Of a DNA stretch of 6,609 nt, positions 1-5,825 are shown piece by piece; position 1 is the stretch's first letter, and each line of letters starts with the position of its first letter. The notes beneath the pieces were generated by a model. It had not been told where the DNA came from. It saw nothing but the letters and a program-made list of their open reading frames with translations, and made no database searches. The position numbers and the translations under genes are program-made. The stretch is from contig JADCBH010000173.1 in NCBI GenBank assembly GCA_020253595.1, forward strand, positions 1-6,609, written 5' to 3'. The stretch is from Brevundimonas sp. GTDB lineage: Bacteria > Pseudomonadota > Alphaproteobacteria > Caulobacterales > Caulobacteraceae.

Positions 1-556
1 CCCTTCAGCGCGCCCGGCTGAATATCGCCGCCGGACGCCAGGGGGTGGCGGCCAGGATCTCGTCGTCGCTGATGCGGGCGTGATCGATGCCGGACGCCGC
101 ATAGGGCAGGGCGATCACCGCGCAGTCCAGCTGACCGGCCTTCAGCCCGGCGATCAGGCGCGAGGTCAGGTCTTCGCGGATGAACAGACGCAGAGCGGGA
201 TACGCCGCCTTCAGCCCGGGCAGGGTCGCCGGCAACAGGAAGGGCGCGACGGTCGGGATAATGCCCAGCCTCAGGCGACCCGACAGCGGCCGCCCGGCGT
301 TCCGCGCCGCCTCGACCAGATCCTCCGTGCGGGCCAGAACGTCCTCGGCCCGGCTGACGGCCTCGGCACCGACGGCGGTCAACTGGACCGCGCCGCGCGT
401 GCGCTCGACGACTGGCGCGCCCAGCACCTTCTCCAGTTCCTGGATGCCTGCGGACAGGGCGGGCTGGCTGACAGACGCCGCATCCGCGGCCCGGCTGAAG
501 GAGGCGTGCTCCGCCAGAAGCTTGAGATACTGGAGCTGGCGAAGCGTGGGGAGCAT
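1..556 (-). pseudogene. oxyR: OxyR-type LysR regulator, frameshifted and cut by the window edge
   Basis: Peroxide-sensing LysR-family activator; OxyR normally switches on katG and related defence genes when two cysteines form a disulfide. Visible: an N-terminal winged helix-turn-helix (about residues 4-62, including LRQLQYLKLLAEHASFSRAA and SQPALSAGIQELE), a linker helix, and the start of the effector domain with the OxyR hallmark IPTVAPFLLP (residues 100-109). The frame opened at ATG 556 stops at 5-7 after 183 codons; OxyR is normally about 300 aa. After residue 169 (bases 50-52) the family-like sequence continues in a different frame, HPLASGGDIQPGALK (bases 47-3), open to the edge. Compared with E. 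coli OxyR, roughly a dozen bases are missing between the Leu-Ala and His-Pro segments. The redox cysteines would lie outside the window. It is downstream of katG on the same strand. Family identity is near certain; whether the lesion is real or a sequence error is open. Confidence 0.8.
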
Positions 557-617
557 GATCTCGGAGATAGGCTCAATCTCAGCCAGACGCCATGACGATC
601 AAGCCGCCTTATCCAAA

Positions 618-782
618 TCCTCCCCCGTTGGGGGTCGACGAAGACGCGCTGAAGGCGCGGCAAGGAGGGTCATGAAGCGAAGCGGAATGACGGAGGGGGC
701 CTGCCGCGCGTGCGGCGTGTGCGGCCGACCCCCTCCGTCTCCTTCGCTACGCTTCGGATCCACCTCCCCCGACGGGGGAGGA
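618..782. repeat. Hairpin-rich intergenic repeat between katG and oxyR
   Basis: A 165-bp element with nested inverted repeats. The outer arms are a perfect 11-bp pair, TCCTCCCCCGT (618-628) and ACGGGGGAGGA (772-782). An inner perfect 11-bp pair is GACGGAGGGGG (689-699) and CCCCCTCCGTC (729-739), extended imperfectly outwards to about 674 and 755. Each end also folds alone: CCCCC-GTT-GGGGG (622-634) and CCTCCCCC-GAC-GGGGGAGG (763-781). It has no credible reading frame of its own. From memory, similar CCTCCCCCG-bordered elements are scattered between genes in Caulobacterales; I could not check this. It fills most of the 245-bp katG-oxyR gap, so it may end or process katG transcripts. Confidence 0.7.
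763..781 (-). terminator. Possible katG 3'-end hairpin (right end of the repeat)
   Basis: A perfect 8-bp GC-rich stem with a 3-base loop, CCTCCCCC-GAC-GGGGGAGG on the + strand, begins 20 bases after the katG stop codon. No T-run follows it on the katG strand, so it is not a classic intrinsic terminator. It could instead protect the katG 3' end or assist Rho. It is also the terminal hairpin of the intergenic repeat. Confidence 0.35.
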
Positions 783-801
783 ATGGCTCATCCCTACCGC
801 C

Positions 802-3033
802 TTAAGACGCCAGCTTCTCGGCGTGCAGCGCGCGCTTGGGGATGTCGTAGCGATCGTTCTCCATCACCTGGGTCCAGGCCTTGATGAAGGTGTTCAGGAA
901 CACCTCCTGGGACTGGCCCTCGGCATAGACCTCGGCGATGGCGCGCAGCTGGGAGTTGGAACCGAACACCAGGTCGGTGCGGGTCGCGGTCCAGCGGCGT
1001 TCGCCCGTGGCGCGGTCCGTGCCGACAAACAGCTCGTCCGAGGTGGCGTCGACCTGTTTCCACGCCGTCGACATGTCCAGCAGGTTGACGAAGAAGTCGT
1101 TCGTCAGCTGGCCGGGACGATCGGTGAACACGCCGTCCTTGGAGTCCTTGTGGTTGATGCCGAGCACCCGCAGGCCGCCGACCAGAGCCGTCATCTGCGG
1201 GGCGGTCAGGCCCAGCAGCTGGGCCCGGTCGATCATCAGTTCCTCGGTCGGGACGTTGAACTTGACCTGCAGATAGTTGCGGAAGCCGTCGGCGCGGGGC
1301 TCGAGCACCGCGAAGCTTTCGGCGTCGGTGTGCTCCGCCGTCGCATCGGTGCGGCCCGGGGTGAAGGGGACGACGACGTCGTGGCCGGCGGCCTTGGCCG
1401 CCTGCTCGATGCCGACCGACCCGCCCAGCACGATCAGGTCCGCGATGGAGACGTTCAGACCCGACGAGGCCTTGATGCCCTCATAGACGGCCATGACGCG
1501 CGAGAGCTTCTCAGGCTCGTTGACGTCCCAGTTGCGCTGGGGCTCCAGACGGATGCGCGCGCCGTTGGCACCGCCGCGGTGATCCGACCCGCGCCAGGTC
1601 GCGGCCGAGGCCCAGGCCGTGCGGACCAGGTCGGCGACCGACAGGCCGGAGGCGGCGATGTGGTCCTTCAGCGTCTTGACGTCGGCGTCGGTCAGAGCCG
1701 GTCCGGTGTGCGCCGGGATCGGGTCCTGCCAGATCAGGTCCTCAGCGGGGACTTCCGGCCCGAGGTAGCGGATCTTGGGCCCCATGTCGCGGTGGCACAG
1801 CTTGAACCAGGCGCGCGCGAACTGGTCGGCGAAGTAGGCCGGATCGGCCCGGAACGCCTCCATGACCTTGCGGTACTCGGGGTCGATCTTGAAGGCCATG
1901 TCGGCCGTGGTCATCATCGTCGGGACCTTCTTGCCCGGCGTGTGCGCGGCCGGAGCCAGGGTCTCGGGCGGGCTGCCGACCGGCTGCCACTGCTTGGCAC
2001 CGGCGGGCGAGTGAACCAGCTCGTACTCATGGTCCAGCAGCATGTCGAAGTAGGACATGTCCCAGGTGATCGGCGTCGGCGTCCACGATCCCTCGATGCC
2101 CGAGGTGATGGCGTCGTCGCCCATGCCGCTCTTGTAGCCTGACTGCCAGCCGAAGCCTTGCAGCGCGATGTCGGCACCTTCCGGAGCCACGCCGACCTTC
2201 GATGCGTCACCCGCGCCGTGGGCCTTGCCGAAGGTGTGGCCACCGGCCGTCAGGGCCGCCGTCTCGACGTCGTTCATGCCCATGCGGGCGAAGGTGATGC
2301 GGATGTCGCGCGCCGACTGCAGCGCCTCGGGCACGCCGCCGGGGCCTTCCGGGTTGACGTAGATAAGGCCCATCTGGATGGCCGCCAGCGTATCCTCCAG
2401 CGCCAGTTCCTTATCGGGCTGGATGCGGGTCTCCTCGCCCTTCACCCAGTTCTCTTCGGTGCCCCAGTAGACGTCCTTCTCGGGTTCCCAGACATCGGCG
2501 CGGCCGCCGCCGAAGCCGAACACCGGCCCGCCCATCGATTCGATGCCGACGTTGCCGGCCAGGATGAACAGGTCGGCCCAGCTGATCTGGGCACCGTACT
2601 TCTGCTTGATCGGCCACAGCAGGCGACGCGCCTTGTCCAGGTTGCCGTTGTCCGGCCAGGAGTTCAGCGGGGCGAAACGCTGCTGGCCCGAGCTCGCGCC
2701 GCCGCGTCCGTCGCCGGTGCGATAGGTGCCGGCCGCGTGCCAGGCCATGCGGATGAAGAAGGGGCCATAGTGGCCATAGTCCGCCGGCCACCAGGACTGG
2801 CTGTCGGTCATCAGGGCGGTCAGGTCGCGCTTCAGGCCGTCGTAGTCGATCGACTTGAAGGCCTCGGCATAGCTGAAACCGTCGCCCATCGGGTCGCCGG
2901 TCTTGCCGTGCTGATGCAGGATGTCGACCGACAGGCTGTTGGGCCACCAGTCGCGGTTGGTGCGGCCGAGCAGGGCGCGCTTGGCGGCGGCCTTCTTGCT
3001 CGGATCAGACAGGGGTGAGTTTTCGCCGTCCAT
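802..3033 (-). CDS. katG: Catalase-peroxidase KatG
   Basis: Haem enzyme that breaks down H2O2 and also acts as a broad peroxidase; the main peroxide defence next to oxyR. It has 743 aa, usual for the family, with the typical duplicated architecture: an N-terminal haem domain (to about residue 430) and a haem-less C-terminal copy. Counting from the ATG, the distal site is Arg95, Trp98, His99 (FIRMAWHAAGTYR). The Met-Tyr-Trp crosslink needed for catalase activity is Trp98-Tyr225-Met251. The proximal haem ligand is His266 (GGHTFGK), with Trp317 and probably Asp378 beside it, and Arg415 (KLCHRDMGP) is the mobile arginine. Ser311 matches the Mtb Ser315 position. The start is well supported: GGGAGG lies 6 bases upstream. 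Its own promoter appears to lie in the 121-bp gap after the SRPBCC gene. I see no frameshift or missing key residue. Confidence 0.98.
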   Translation of the reverse strand: MDGENSPLSDPSKKAAAKRALLGRTNRDWWPNSLSVDILHQHGKTGDPMGDGFSYAEAFKSIDYDGLKRDLTALMTDSQSWWPADYGHYGPFFIRMAWHAAGTYRTGDGRGGASSGQQRFAPLNSWPDNGNLDKARRLLWPIKQKYGAQISWADLFILAGNVGIESMGGPVFGFGGGRADVWEPEKDVYWGTEENWVKGEETRIQPDKELALEDTLAAIQMGLIYVNPEGPGGVPEALQSARDIRITFARMGMNDVETAALTAGGHTFGKAHGAGDASKVGVAPEGADIALQGFGWQSGYKSGMGDDAITSGIEGSWTPTPITWDMSYFDMLLDHEYELVHSPAGAKQWQPVGSPPETLAPAAHTPGKKVPTMMTTADMAFKIDPEYRKVMEAFRADPAYFADQFARAWFKLCHRDMGPKIRYLGPEVPAEDLIWQDPIPAHTGPALTDADVKTLKDHIAASGLSVADLVRTAWASAATWRGSDHRGGANGARIRLEPQRNWDVNEPEKLSRVMAVYEGIKASSGLNVSIADLIVLGGSVGIEQAAKAAGHDVVVPFTPGRTDATAEHTDAESFAVLEPRADGFRNYLQVKFNVPTEELMIDRAQLLGLTAPQMTALVGGLRVLGINHKDSKDGVFTDRPGQLTNDFFVNLLDMSTAWKQVDATSDELFVGTDRATGERRWTATRTDLVFGSNSQLRAIAEVYAEGQSQEVFLNTFIKAWTQVMENDRYDIPKRALHAEKLAS

Positions 3034-3039
3034 CGTGGG

Positions 3040-3045
3040 CCTCCC
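3040..3045 (-). promoter_or_regulatory. katG ribosome binding site
   Basis: GGGAGG on the - strand, 6 bases before the ATG at 3033. This is the strongest Shine-Dalgarno sequence in the window. It fixes the katG start and suits a protein made in large amounts. Confidence 0.85.
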
Positions 3046-3066
3046 GGGGGGTCAGAGTGATGCGGG

Positions 3067-3095
3067 AAACTAGTCTTGACGGCGTCTCAAGACAA
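3067..3095 (-). promoter_or_regulatory. Probable katG promoter (-35 and -10)
   Basis: On the - strand TTGTCT (3095-3090) and TAGTTT (3072-3067) are separated by exactly 17 bases. They would start transcription near 3060, giving a leader of about 25-30 bases before the katG ATG. The -35 matches TTGACA at four of six positions; the -10 is weak, as expected for an activator-dependent promoter. The spacer holds a perfect inverted repeat. Assignment is by inspection only. Confidence 0.5.
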
Positions 3096-3132
3096 ATCGA
3101 TTAAACTTGGGTTTGGAATAAGCAGGGTCTAT
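3096..3132 (-). promoter_or_regulatory. Putative OxyR binding site upstream of katG
   Basis: Read on the - strand, the 37-bp stretch fits the four-block OxyR layout (ATAG-N7-CTAT-N7-ATAG-N7-CTAT) as ATAG, TTAT, CCAA and CGAT with exact 7-base gaps: 11 of 16 conserved positions match, and the outer blocks match best. It lies directly against the proposed -35 at 3090-3095, which is where OxyR usually sits on activated promoters. The third block is poor, so this stays tentative. Confidence 0.4.
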
Positions 3133-3139
3133 CAAAGGC

Positions 3140-3153
3140 GGCTCGATGGAGCC
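3140..3153 (-). terminator. Weak hairpin after the SRPBCC gene
   Basis: On the - strand GGCTC-CATC-GAGCC forms a perfect 5-bp stem starting one base past the SRPBCC stop codon, followed by GCCTTTGAT with only three Ts. It may partly end the upstream operon before the katG promoter, but the stem is short and the T-run poor. Confidence 0.3.
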
Positions 3154-3154
3154 C

Positions 3155-3685
3155 TCACTCTGGCGGGCCGAGCACCGCCGCCAGGCGTCCGAACTGCTCC
3201 TCCATGACGGCGTGAACGGGCTCAGCCATCGCGCCAGAGCCAGTGCCGCTGACCACGAAGGTCCAGCGCAGACGCCGCGTCGCCTGGCCCTCGACCGGGG
3301 CCCAGCTCATGGTCAGGACGGCGTCGGCACCGATCCCCTGAAGCGGACCGAACGGCGCATCGAAACGGACCATGTTCCGGTCTGGCCAGATCATTATCGC
3401 CTCGCCGTGTTTGACGCCGCCGCCCGGCAGGGCTTCGCACCAGCAGCCGCCGGGCCGCAGGTCGACACGGATGTTGGCCGCATCGCCCGAGTAGGTGTGA
3501 TCGCTGCTCCACCAGCGCTCCGGATGGCCGACGGCTTCGAGCACAGCCTCTGGCGAGGCGGCGACCGTTCGTTCGAACGACAGGGTGAAGGCGGTCTCGC
3601 TGCGCGACACGATTTCGGCGCTCGCCGGTGCGGCCGCGCTCAACAGGACGGTGGCCAGCCCTGCCGCAATCCCCCTGATGCCCAT
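3155..3685 (-). CDS. Exported SRPBCC-fold (AHSA1/START-like) protein
   Basis: 176 aa. The N-terminus is a clear Sec signal peptide: Arg4, a hydrophobic stretch (IAAGLATVLLSAAA) and a likely cut after ASA at residue 23, so the mature protein should be periplasmic. The rest resembles the SRPBCC helix-grip fold, which binds hydrophobic ligands in a deep pocket. Family-like features are FERTVAASPEAVLEAVGHPERWW (about 37-59), the DLRPGG turn (75-80), a beta-strand-rich middle, and a C-terminal amphipathic helix (about 153-171). A CWC pair (Cys81, Cys83) is notable for an exported protein. It is the last gene of a three-gene operon: its ATG is three bases after the TfoX-domain gene's stop, with GGAGGGG 6 bases upstream inside that gene. 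Ligand and role are unknown. The fold call is from pattern recognition. Confidence 0.8.
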   Translation of the reverse strand: MGIRGIAAGLATVLLSAAAPASAEIVSRSETAFTLSFERTVAASPEAVLEAVGHPERWWSSDHTYSGDAANIRVDLRPGGCWCEALPGGGVKHGEAIMIWPDRNMVRFDAPFGPLQGIGADAVLTMSWAPVEGQATRRLRWTFVVSGTGSGAMAEPVHAVMEEQFGRLAAVLGPPE

Positions 3686-3688
3686 GGC

Positions 3689-3943
3689 TCACCCCTCCGC
3701 GACCATCCGCTTCAGGTCAATCTTGCGCGCGTCGGGAACCTCGCGCCAGTCCCGATCGTGCAGTGCCGCGTCCATGGCGTAGAGCGCCGTCAGCGACACA
3801 CGCCCGAAGTGGAATCGCAGCCGACGATAGGCCTCCACGGCGCCGAGACGCCGCAGATCGTCGGCCGTTTCTATCCCCGCTTCGGCCAGCCGCCGCGCCA
3901 TGACCGGGCCGAGATTTCGCATCTCGGAGACGGTCTGGGTCAT
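3689..3943 (-). CDS. Stand-alone TfoX C-terminal domain protein
   Basis: 84 aa, matching only the C-terminal domain of TfoX/Sxy proteins. The pattern MRNLGPVMARRLAEAGIETADDLRRLGAVEAYRRL (about 8-42) is a helix-hairpin-helix-like element, followed by SLTALYAMDAALHDRDWREVP (about 50-70) and a basic tail. TfoX is best known as a regulator of natural competence in Gammaproteobacteria, where an N-terminal domain precedes this one; that domain is absent here, so a competence role should not be assumed. Short single-domain versions are, as I recall, common in Alphaproteobacteria. The start ATG overlaps the stop of the upstream gene by four bases (ATGA) and has no Shine-Dalgarno sequence, which points to translational coupling. 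DNA or nucleic-acid binding is plausible but unproven. Confidence 0.85.
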   Translation of the reverse strand: MTQTVSEMRNLGPVMARRLAEAGIETADDLRRLGAVEAYRRLRFHFGRVSLTALYAMDAALHDRDWREVPDARKIDLKRMVAEG

Positions 3944-4239
3944 GCCGTGACGGTGATCACCGGACTATGGCTCATCTCGACCGACGTCATGTCGATCGCA
4001 GCCATGAAGGGCGCGGCCTCAGGCGCGGCGGGCAGCGCCCTCGCCGCCGCTTCGGCTGCGGCCATATCTCGCCAGACAATGTGGTCGGTGTAGAGCCCGT
4101 CATCGCTGCCGGAAAGGGTACGGCTGACAAAGCCGGGCCAGGATTTCACCAGGCCGTCGAGCGTCCGTGCGCTCCGAGCGAAGGCCTCCTGGTCGGCCCC
4201 CTCCGCCAGCCGAAACCGAACGAGTTCCACGATCGCCAT
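3940..4239 (-). CDS. Small ABM-like dimeric alpha/beta-barrel protein
   Basis: 99 aa from the preferred start. The sequence has the look of the ferredoxin-like dimeric alpha/beta-barrel group that includes antibiotic-biosynthesis monooxygenase (ABM) domains: an opening strand MAIVELVRFRLAEG, a helix with LDGLVKSWPGF (about 28-37), strands SRTLSGSDDGLYTDHIVWRD (about 39-58, with His53 and Trp56), an alanine-rich helix, and FMAAIDMTSVEMSHSPV near the end. Such proteins range from small oxygenases to proteins with no known reaction; nothing here identifies a substrate. An in-frame ATG at 4245 would add Met-Asp, but GGGAG abuts that codon with no spacing, whereas it is 6 bases from the ATG at 4239, so 4239 is chosen. 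It is the first gene of a three-gene operon and overlaps the next gene by four bases. I found no strong promoter upstream. Confidence 0.75.
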   Translation of the reverse strand: MAIVELVRFRLAEGADQEAFARSARTLDGLVKSWPGFVSRTLSGSDDGLYTDHIVWRDMAAAEAAARALPAAPEAAPFMAAIDMTSVEMSHSPVITVTA

Positions 4240-4245
4240 GTCCAT

Positions 4246-4250
4246 CTCCC
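4246..4250 (-). promoter_or_regulatory. Ribosome binding site that decides the ABM-like gene's start
   Basis: GGGAG on the - strand touches the ATG at 4245 directly but lies at the usual 6-base distance from the next in-frame ATG at 4239. This favours the shorter protein starting Met-Ala-Ile-Val. Confidence 0.6.
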
Positions 4251-4403
4251 GATCCGTTGACGATCCCTGCTAAGGTGGATGTGTTGCCAACGTCGTGTCA
4301 GCAGCCATGCGGTGAGCGTCGAATCGCCCGCTCCTGCGGCGAACGTCGCCCCGCCCAGACGATGCGACCGTTTCTGACGCATCGGCCGAATAGTCTCGCC
4401 CGC

Positions 4404-4922
4404 ATGACCTGCCAGACCGCCGCGCCTGACACGTTCGATGGGCCCTCAGCCTCCATCTCGGAGGCCCTCTGGGATGCCGTCCGCGACGCCTACCTGGCCG
4501 GTGCGACCGTCGCCAGCCTGCGCGACGACTTCGGCATCCCCTCCTCGACCTTCTACAAGAGGGCCGGTCGGGAGGGCTGGCTTCATCGGCCGCGGGCCCT
4601 GCCCGAAACCCAACCGCTGGACCTGGATGGGCCGGTCGCCGAGCCGTCGGTCATGCTGGAGCTCGCCTGGCGCCGCCTGACCCATGCGCTTGACCAGGGC
4701 CGCTCCGCCGACGCCCTGCGCTGGCTGCGCATCCATGAGGGGCTCAAGGCGCTCATCGCTACGGCTCCCGCCGCCGCCTCGCACGGCACCCCGGCCGGGT
4801 CGTCCGCGCCGATCGTGGAGAGAGTGGAGACTGTTTTTCCCGACTCCACGGCATCAAACGTTCGTCCTCCGCTCAACCGCGCTGAACGCCGTCGCCTGGC
4901 CCGCCTCGGCGGCGGTCCCTGA
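4404..4922 (+). CDS. Small helix-turn-helix protein of unknown function
   Basis: 172 aa from ATG 4404. I do not recognise a named family. Residues about 20-60 (SEALWDAVRDAYLAGATVAS, then LRDDFGIPSSTFYKRAGREGW) read as a helix-turn-helix of the kind found in resolvase-like and terminase-small-subunit-like DNA-binding proteins, with the closing arginine/Gly-Trp typical of that motif. A second helical block with AWRRLTHALDQGRSADALRWLRIHEGLKALI (about 88-118) follows, then an Ala/Pro/Ser-rich linker and a basic end (RAERRRLARLGG, 159-170). Start choice is uncertain: no Shine-Dalgarno sequence precedes 4404, and an in-frame ATG at 4362 would add 14 residues. CTGACGC at 4374-4380 resembles a Caulobacter-type -35, but no matching -10 is evident. 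It is alone on this strand, divergent from the three-gene operon and convergent with murI. No phage genes surround it, so a chromosomal regulator is likelier than a terminase. Confidence 0.7.
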   Translation: MTCQTAAPDTFDGPSASISEALWDAVRDAYLAGATVASLRDDFGIPSSTFYKRAGREGWLHRPRALPETQPLDLDGPVAEPSVMLELAWRRLTHALDQGRSADALRWLRIHEGLKALIATAPAAASHGTPAGSSAPIVERVETVFPDSTASNVRPPLNRAERRRLARLGGGP

Positions 4923-4936
4923 CCCTTCAGGCCGCC
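4911..4936. terminator. Shared stem-loop over two convergent stop codons
   Basis: GGCGG-(TC bulge)-CCTGA-CCCT-TCAGG-CCGCC: ten base pairs with a two-base bulge and a four-base loop. The stop of the HTH gene (TGA, 4920-4922) and the murI stop (TCA on +, 4927-4929) pair with each other in the stem. With only four bases between the genes it is the only candidate for a two-way 3' end. Neither side has a T-run, so intrinsic termination is unproven. Confidence 0.4.
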
Positions 4937-5778
4937 TCGAAGCTCAACGGCGCGCCCCAGAACTGGCTGACCAGCTCCGACTGCGGCCCCGGCCGTCCGG
5001 TCGTCAGGAAGGTGCGCCGTCCGCCCTCGCCCAGCCCATATTCCGGATGCCGCCCGAAGTAGCGCTCGAGAGCGTCCGCCACGGCGCTCGGCTGGTGGAT
5101 CACGGCCGTCTCCGGCGGCAGGGCCTGGGCGAAGATGTCGGCCACGATCTCGTAGTGGGTGCAGCCCAGGATGGCCTTGTCCGGATGACGCCCGATGCGG
5201 CGTCTCAGCGCATCGACGTGGTCGCGCACGACGACCGTCAGCTCTTCGGCCGGGGCGCCCAGCTCGATCAGGCCCGCCAGCCCAGGGCAGGGTTCGGAGA
5301 AGACCGCCAGATCCTCGCGCCGCTTGTCGATCTCGATCTCATAGACGCGGCTCATGGCGGTCGCGGCGGTGCAGAAGACGCCGGTGATCTCCAGCGCCTC
5401 GATCTTGTCGCCGCGCCGTTCGGCCTCGAAGGTCCAGGGCAGGCCGGTCGCGGCCTCGATGGTCGGCACGATGATGCCCAGCACATTGACCGGCCGCCCA
5501 TGGCGCGCGCGCGCCTCCGGGACCCAGGTCTGCTGCAGACGGCGCAGGGCGATGGCCGAAGCCGTATTGCAGGCCAGAACGATCACGCTGGCCCCGGCCT
5601 CGAACAGGCGTTCGCAGCCGGCGCGGGTCAGGTCGACGATCTCCTCGCCGCCGCGACCGCCATAGGGCGCATGGGCCTGGTCAGCCAGGTAGATGAAGTC
5701 CCGCTCCGGGAACCGCCGGGTCAGCTCACGGTGGACCGTCAGACCGCCCACACCGCTGTCGAAAACGCCTATCGCCAT
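4927..5778 (-). CDS. murI: Glutamate racemase MurI
   Basis: Cofactor-independent enzyme that converts L- to D-glutamate in the cytoplasm for peptidoglycan synthesis; usually essential. 283 aa from ATG 5778, normal for the family. Motifs: FDSGVGGLTV at residues 6-15 (catalytic Asp7, Ser8), LADQAHAPYG (31-40), the first catalytic cysteine Cys70 in VIVLACNTASA, and the second, Cys206, in ILGCTHYE with His208. The frame is open further up to an ATG at 5847, but the extra 23 residues look random and MurI proteins start just before the DSG motif, so 5778 is preferred, although no good Shine-Dalgarno sequence is seen there. Its 3' end is four bases from the convergent HTH gene, and its 5' end is divergent from the M3 peptidase gene across a 181-bp gap. 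Both catalytic cysteines are present, so it should be active. Confidence 0.97.
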   Translation of the reverse strand: MAIGVFDSGVGGLTVHRELTRRFPERDFIYLADQAHAPYGGRGGEEIVDLTRAGCERLFEAGASVIVLACNTASAIALRRLQQTWVPEARARHGRPVNVLGIIVPTIEAATGLPWTFEAERRGDKIEALEITGVFCTAATAMSRVYEIEIDKRREDLAVFSEPCPGLAGLIELGAPAEELTVVVRDHVDALRRRIGRHPDKAILGCTHYEIVADIFAQALPPETAVIHQPSAVADALERYFGRHPEYGLGEGGRRTFLTTGRPGPQSELVSQFWGAPLSFEAA

Positions 5779-5801
5779 GCAGCGGCGTGTAGGGCCTCGC
5801 C

Positions 5802-5825
5802 CGGAAAAGTGTAAGCGGTTTTCCG
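5802..5825. promoter_or_regulatory. CGGAAAA inverted-repeat motif upstream of murI
   Basis: CGGAAAA (5802-5808) and TTTTCCG (5819-5825) form a perfect 7-bp inverted repeat around GTGTAAGCGG, centred 35 bases upstream of the preferred murI ATG. Read on the - strand it gives an ACCGCTTACACTTTTCC-like string that I recall seeing between genes in many Alphaproteobacteria, without a known function. It may be an operator, part of the murI promoter, or a dispersed small repeat. Confidence 0.4.

Noticed and set aside
823..2142. Long + strand open frame (439 codons) opposite katG
   Set aside because: It is antisense to a fully conserved katG. Long shadow frames are expected opposite GC-rich genes, and the translation is low-complexity and resembles no family.
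2158..3018. Second + strand open frame (286 codons) opposite katG
   Set aside because: Same reason: a GC-driven shadow of the katG N-terminal half, with no ribosome binding site or recognisable domain.
3951..3962. Perfect 12-bp palindrome CGGTGATCACCG
   Set aside because: It lies inside the end of the ABM-like coding sequence, and one or two such palindromes are expected by chance in a window this size.
3146..4093. + strand open frame (315 codons) opposite the three-gene operon
   Set aside because: It lies opposite three recognisable, tightly packed - strand genes; its translation is Arg/Ala/Pro-rich shadow sequence.
4257..4275. TTGACG followed closely by GCTAAGG on the + strand, resembling Caulobacter promoter elements
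   Set aside because: The two elements are only about six bases apart, far less than the 10-14 needed, and would give a long leader to the HTH gene.
4338..4350. Small hairpin GGCGA-ACG-TCGCC upstream of the HTH gene
   Set aside because: A five-bp stem with no T-run or conserved context; common by chance in GC-rich DNA.
4684..5814. + strand open frame (376 codons) across the HTH gene end and murI
   Set aside because: It runs in a shifted frame through the HTH gene and antisense through murI; both real genes have clear motifs and this frame has none.
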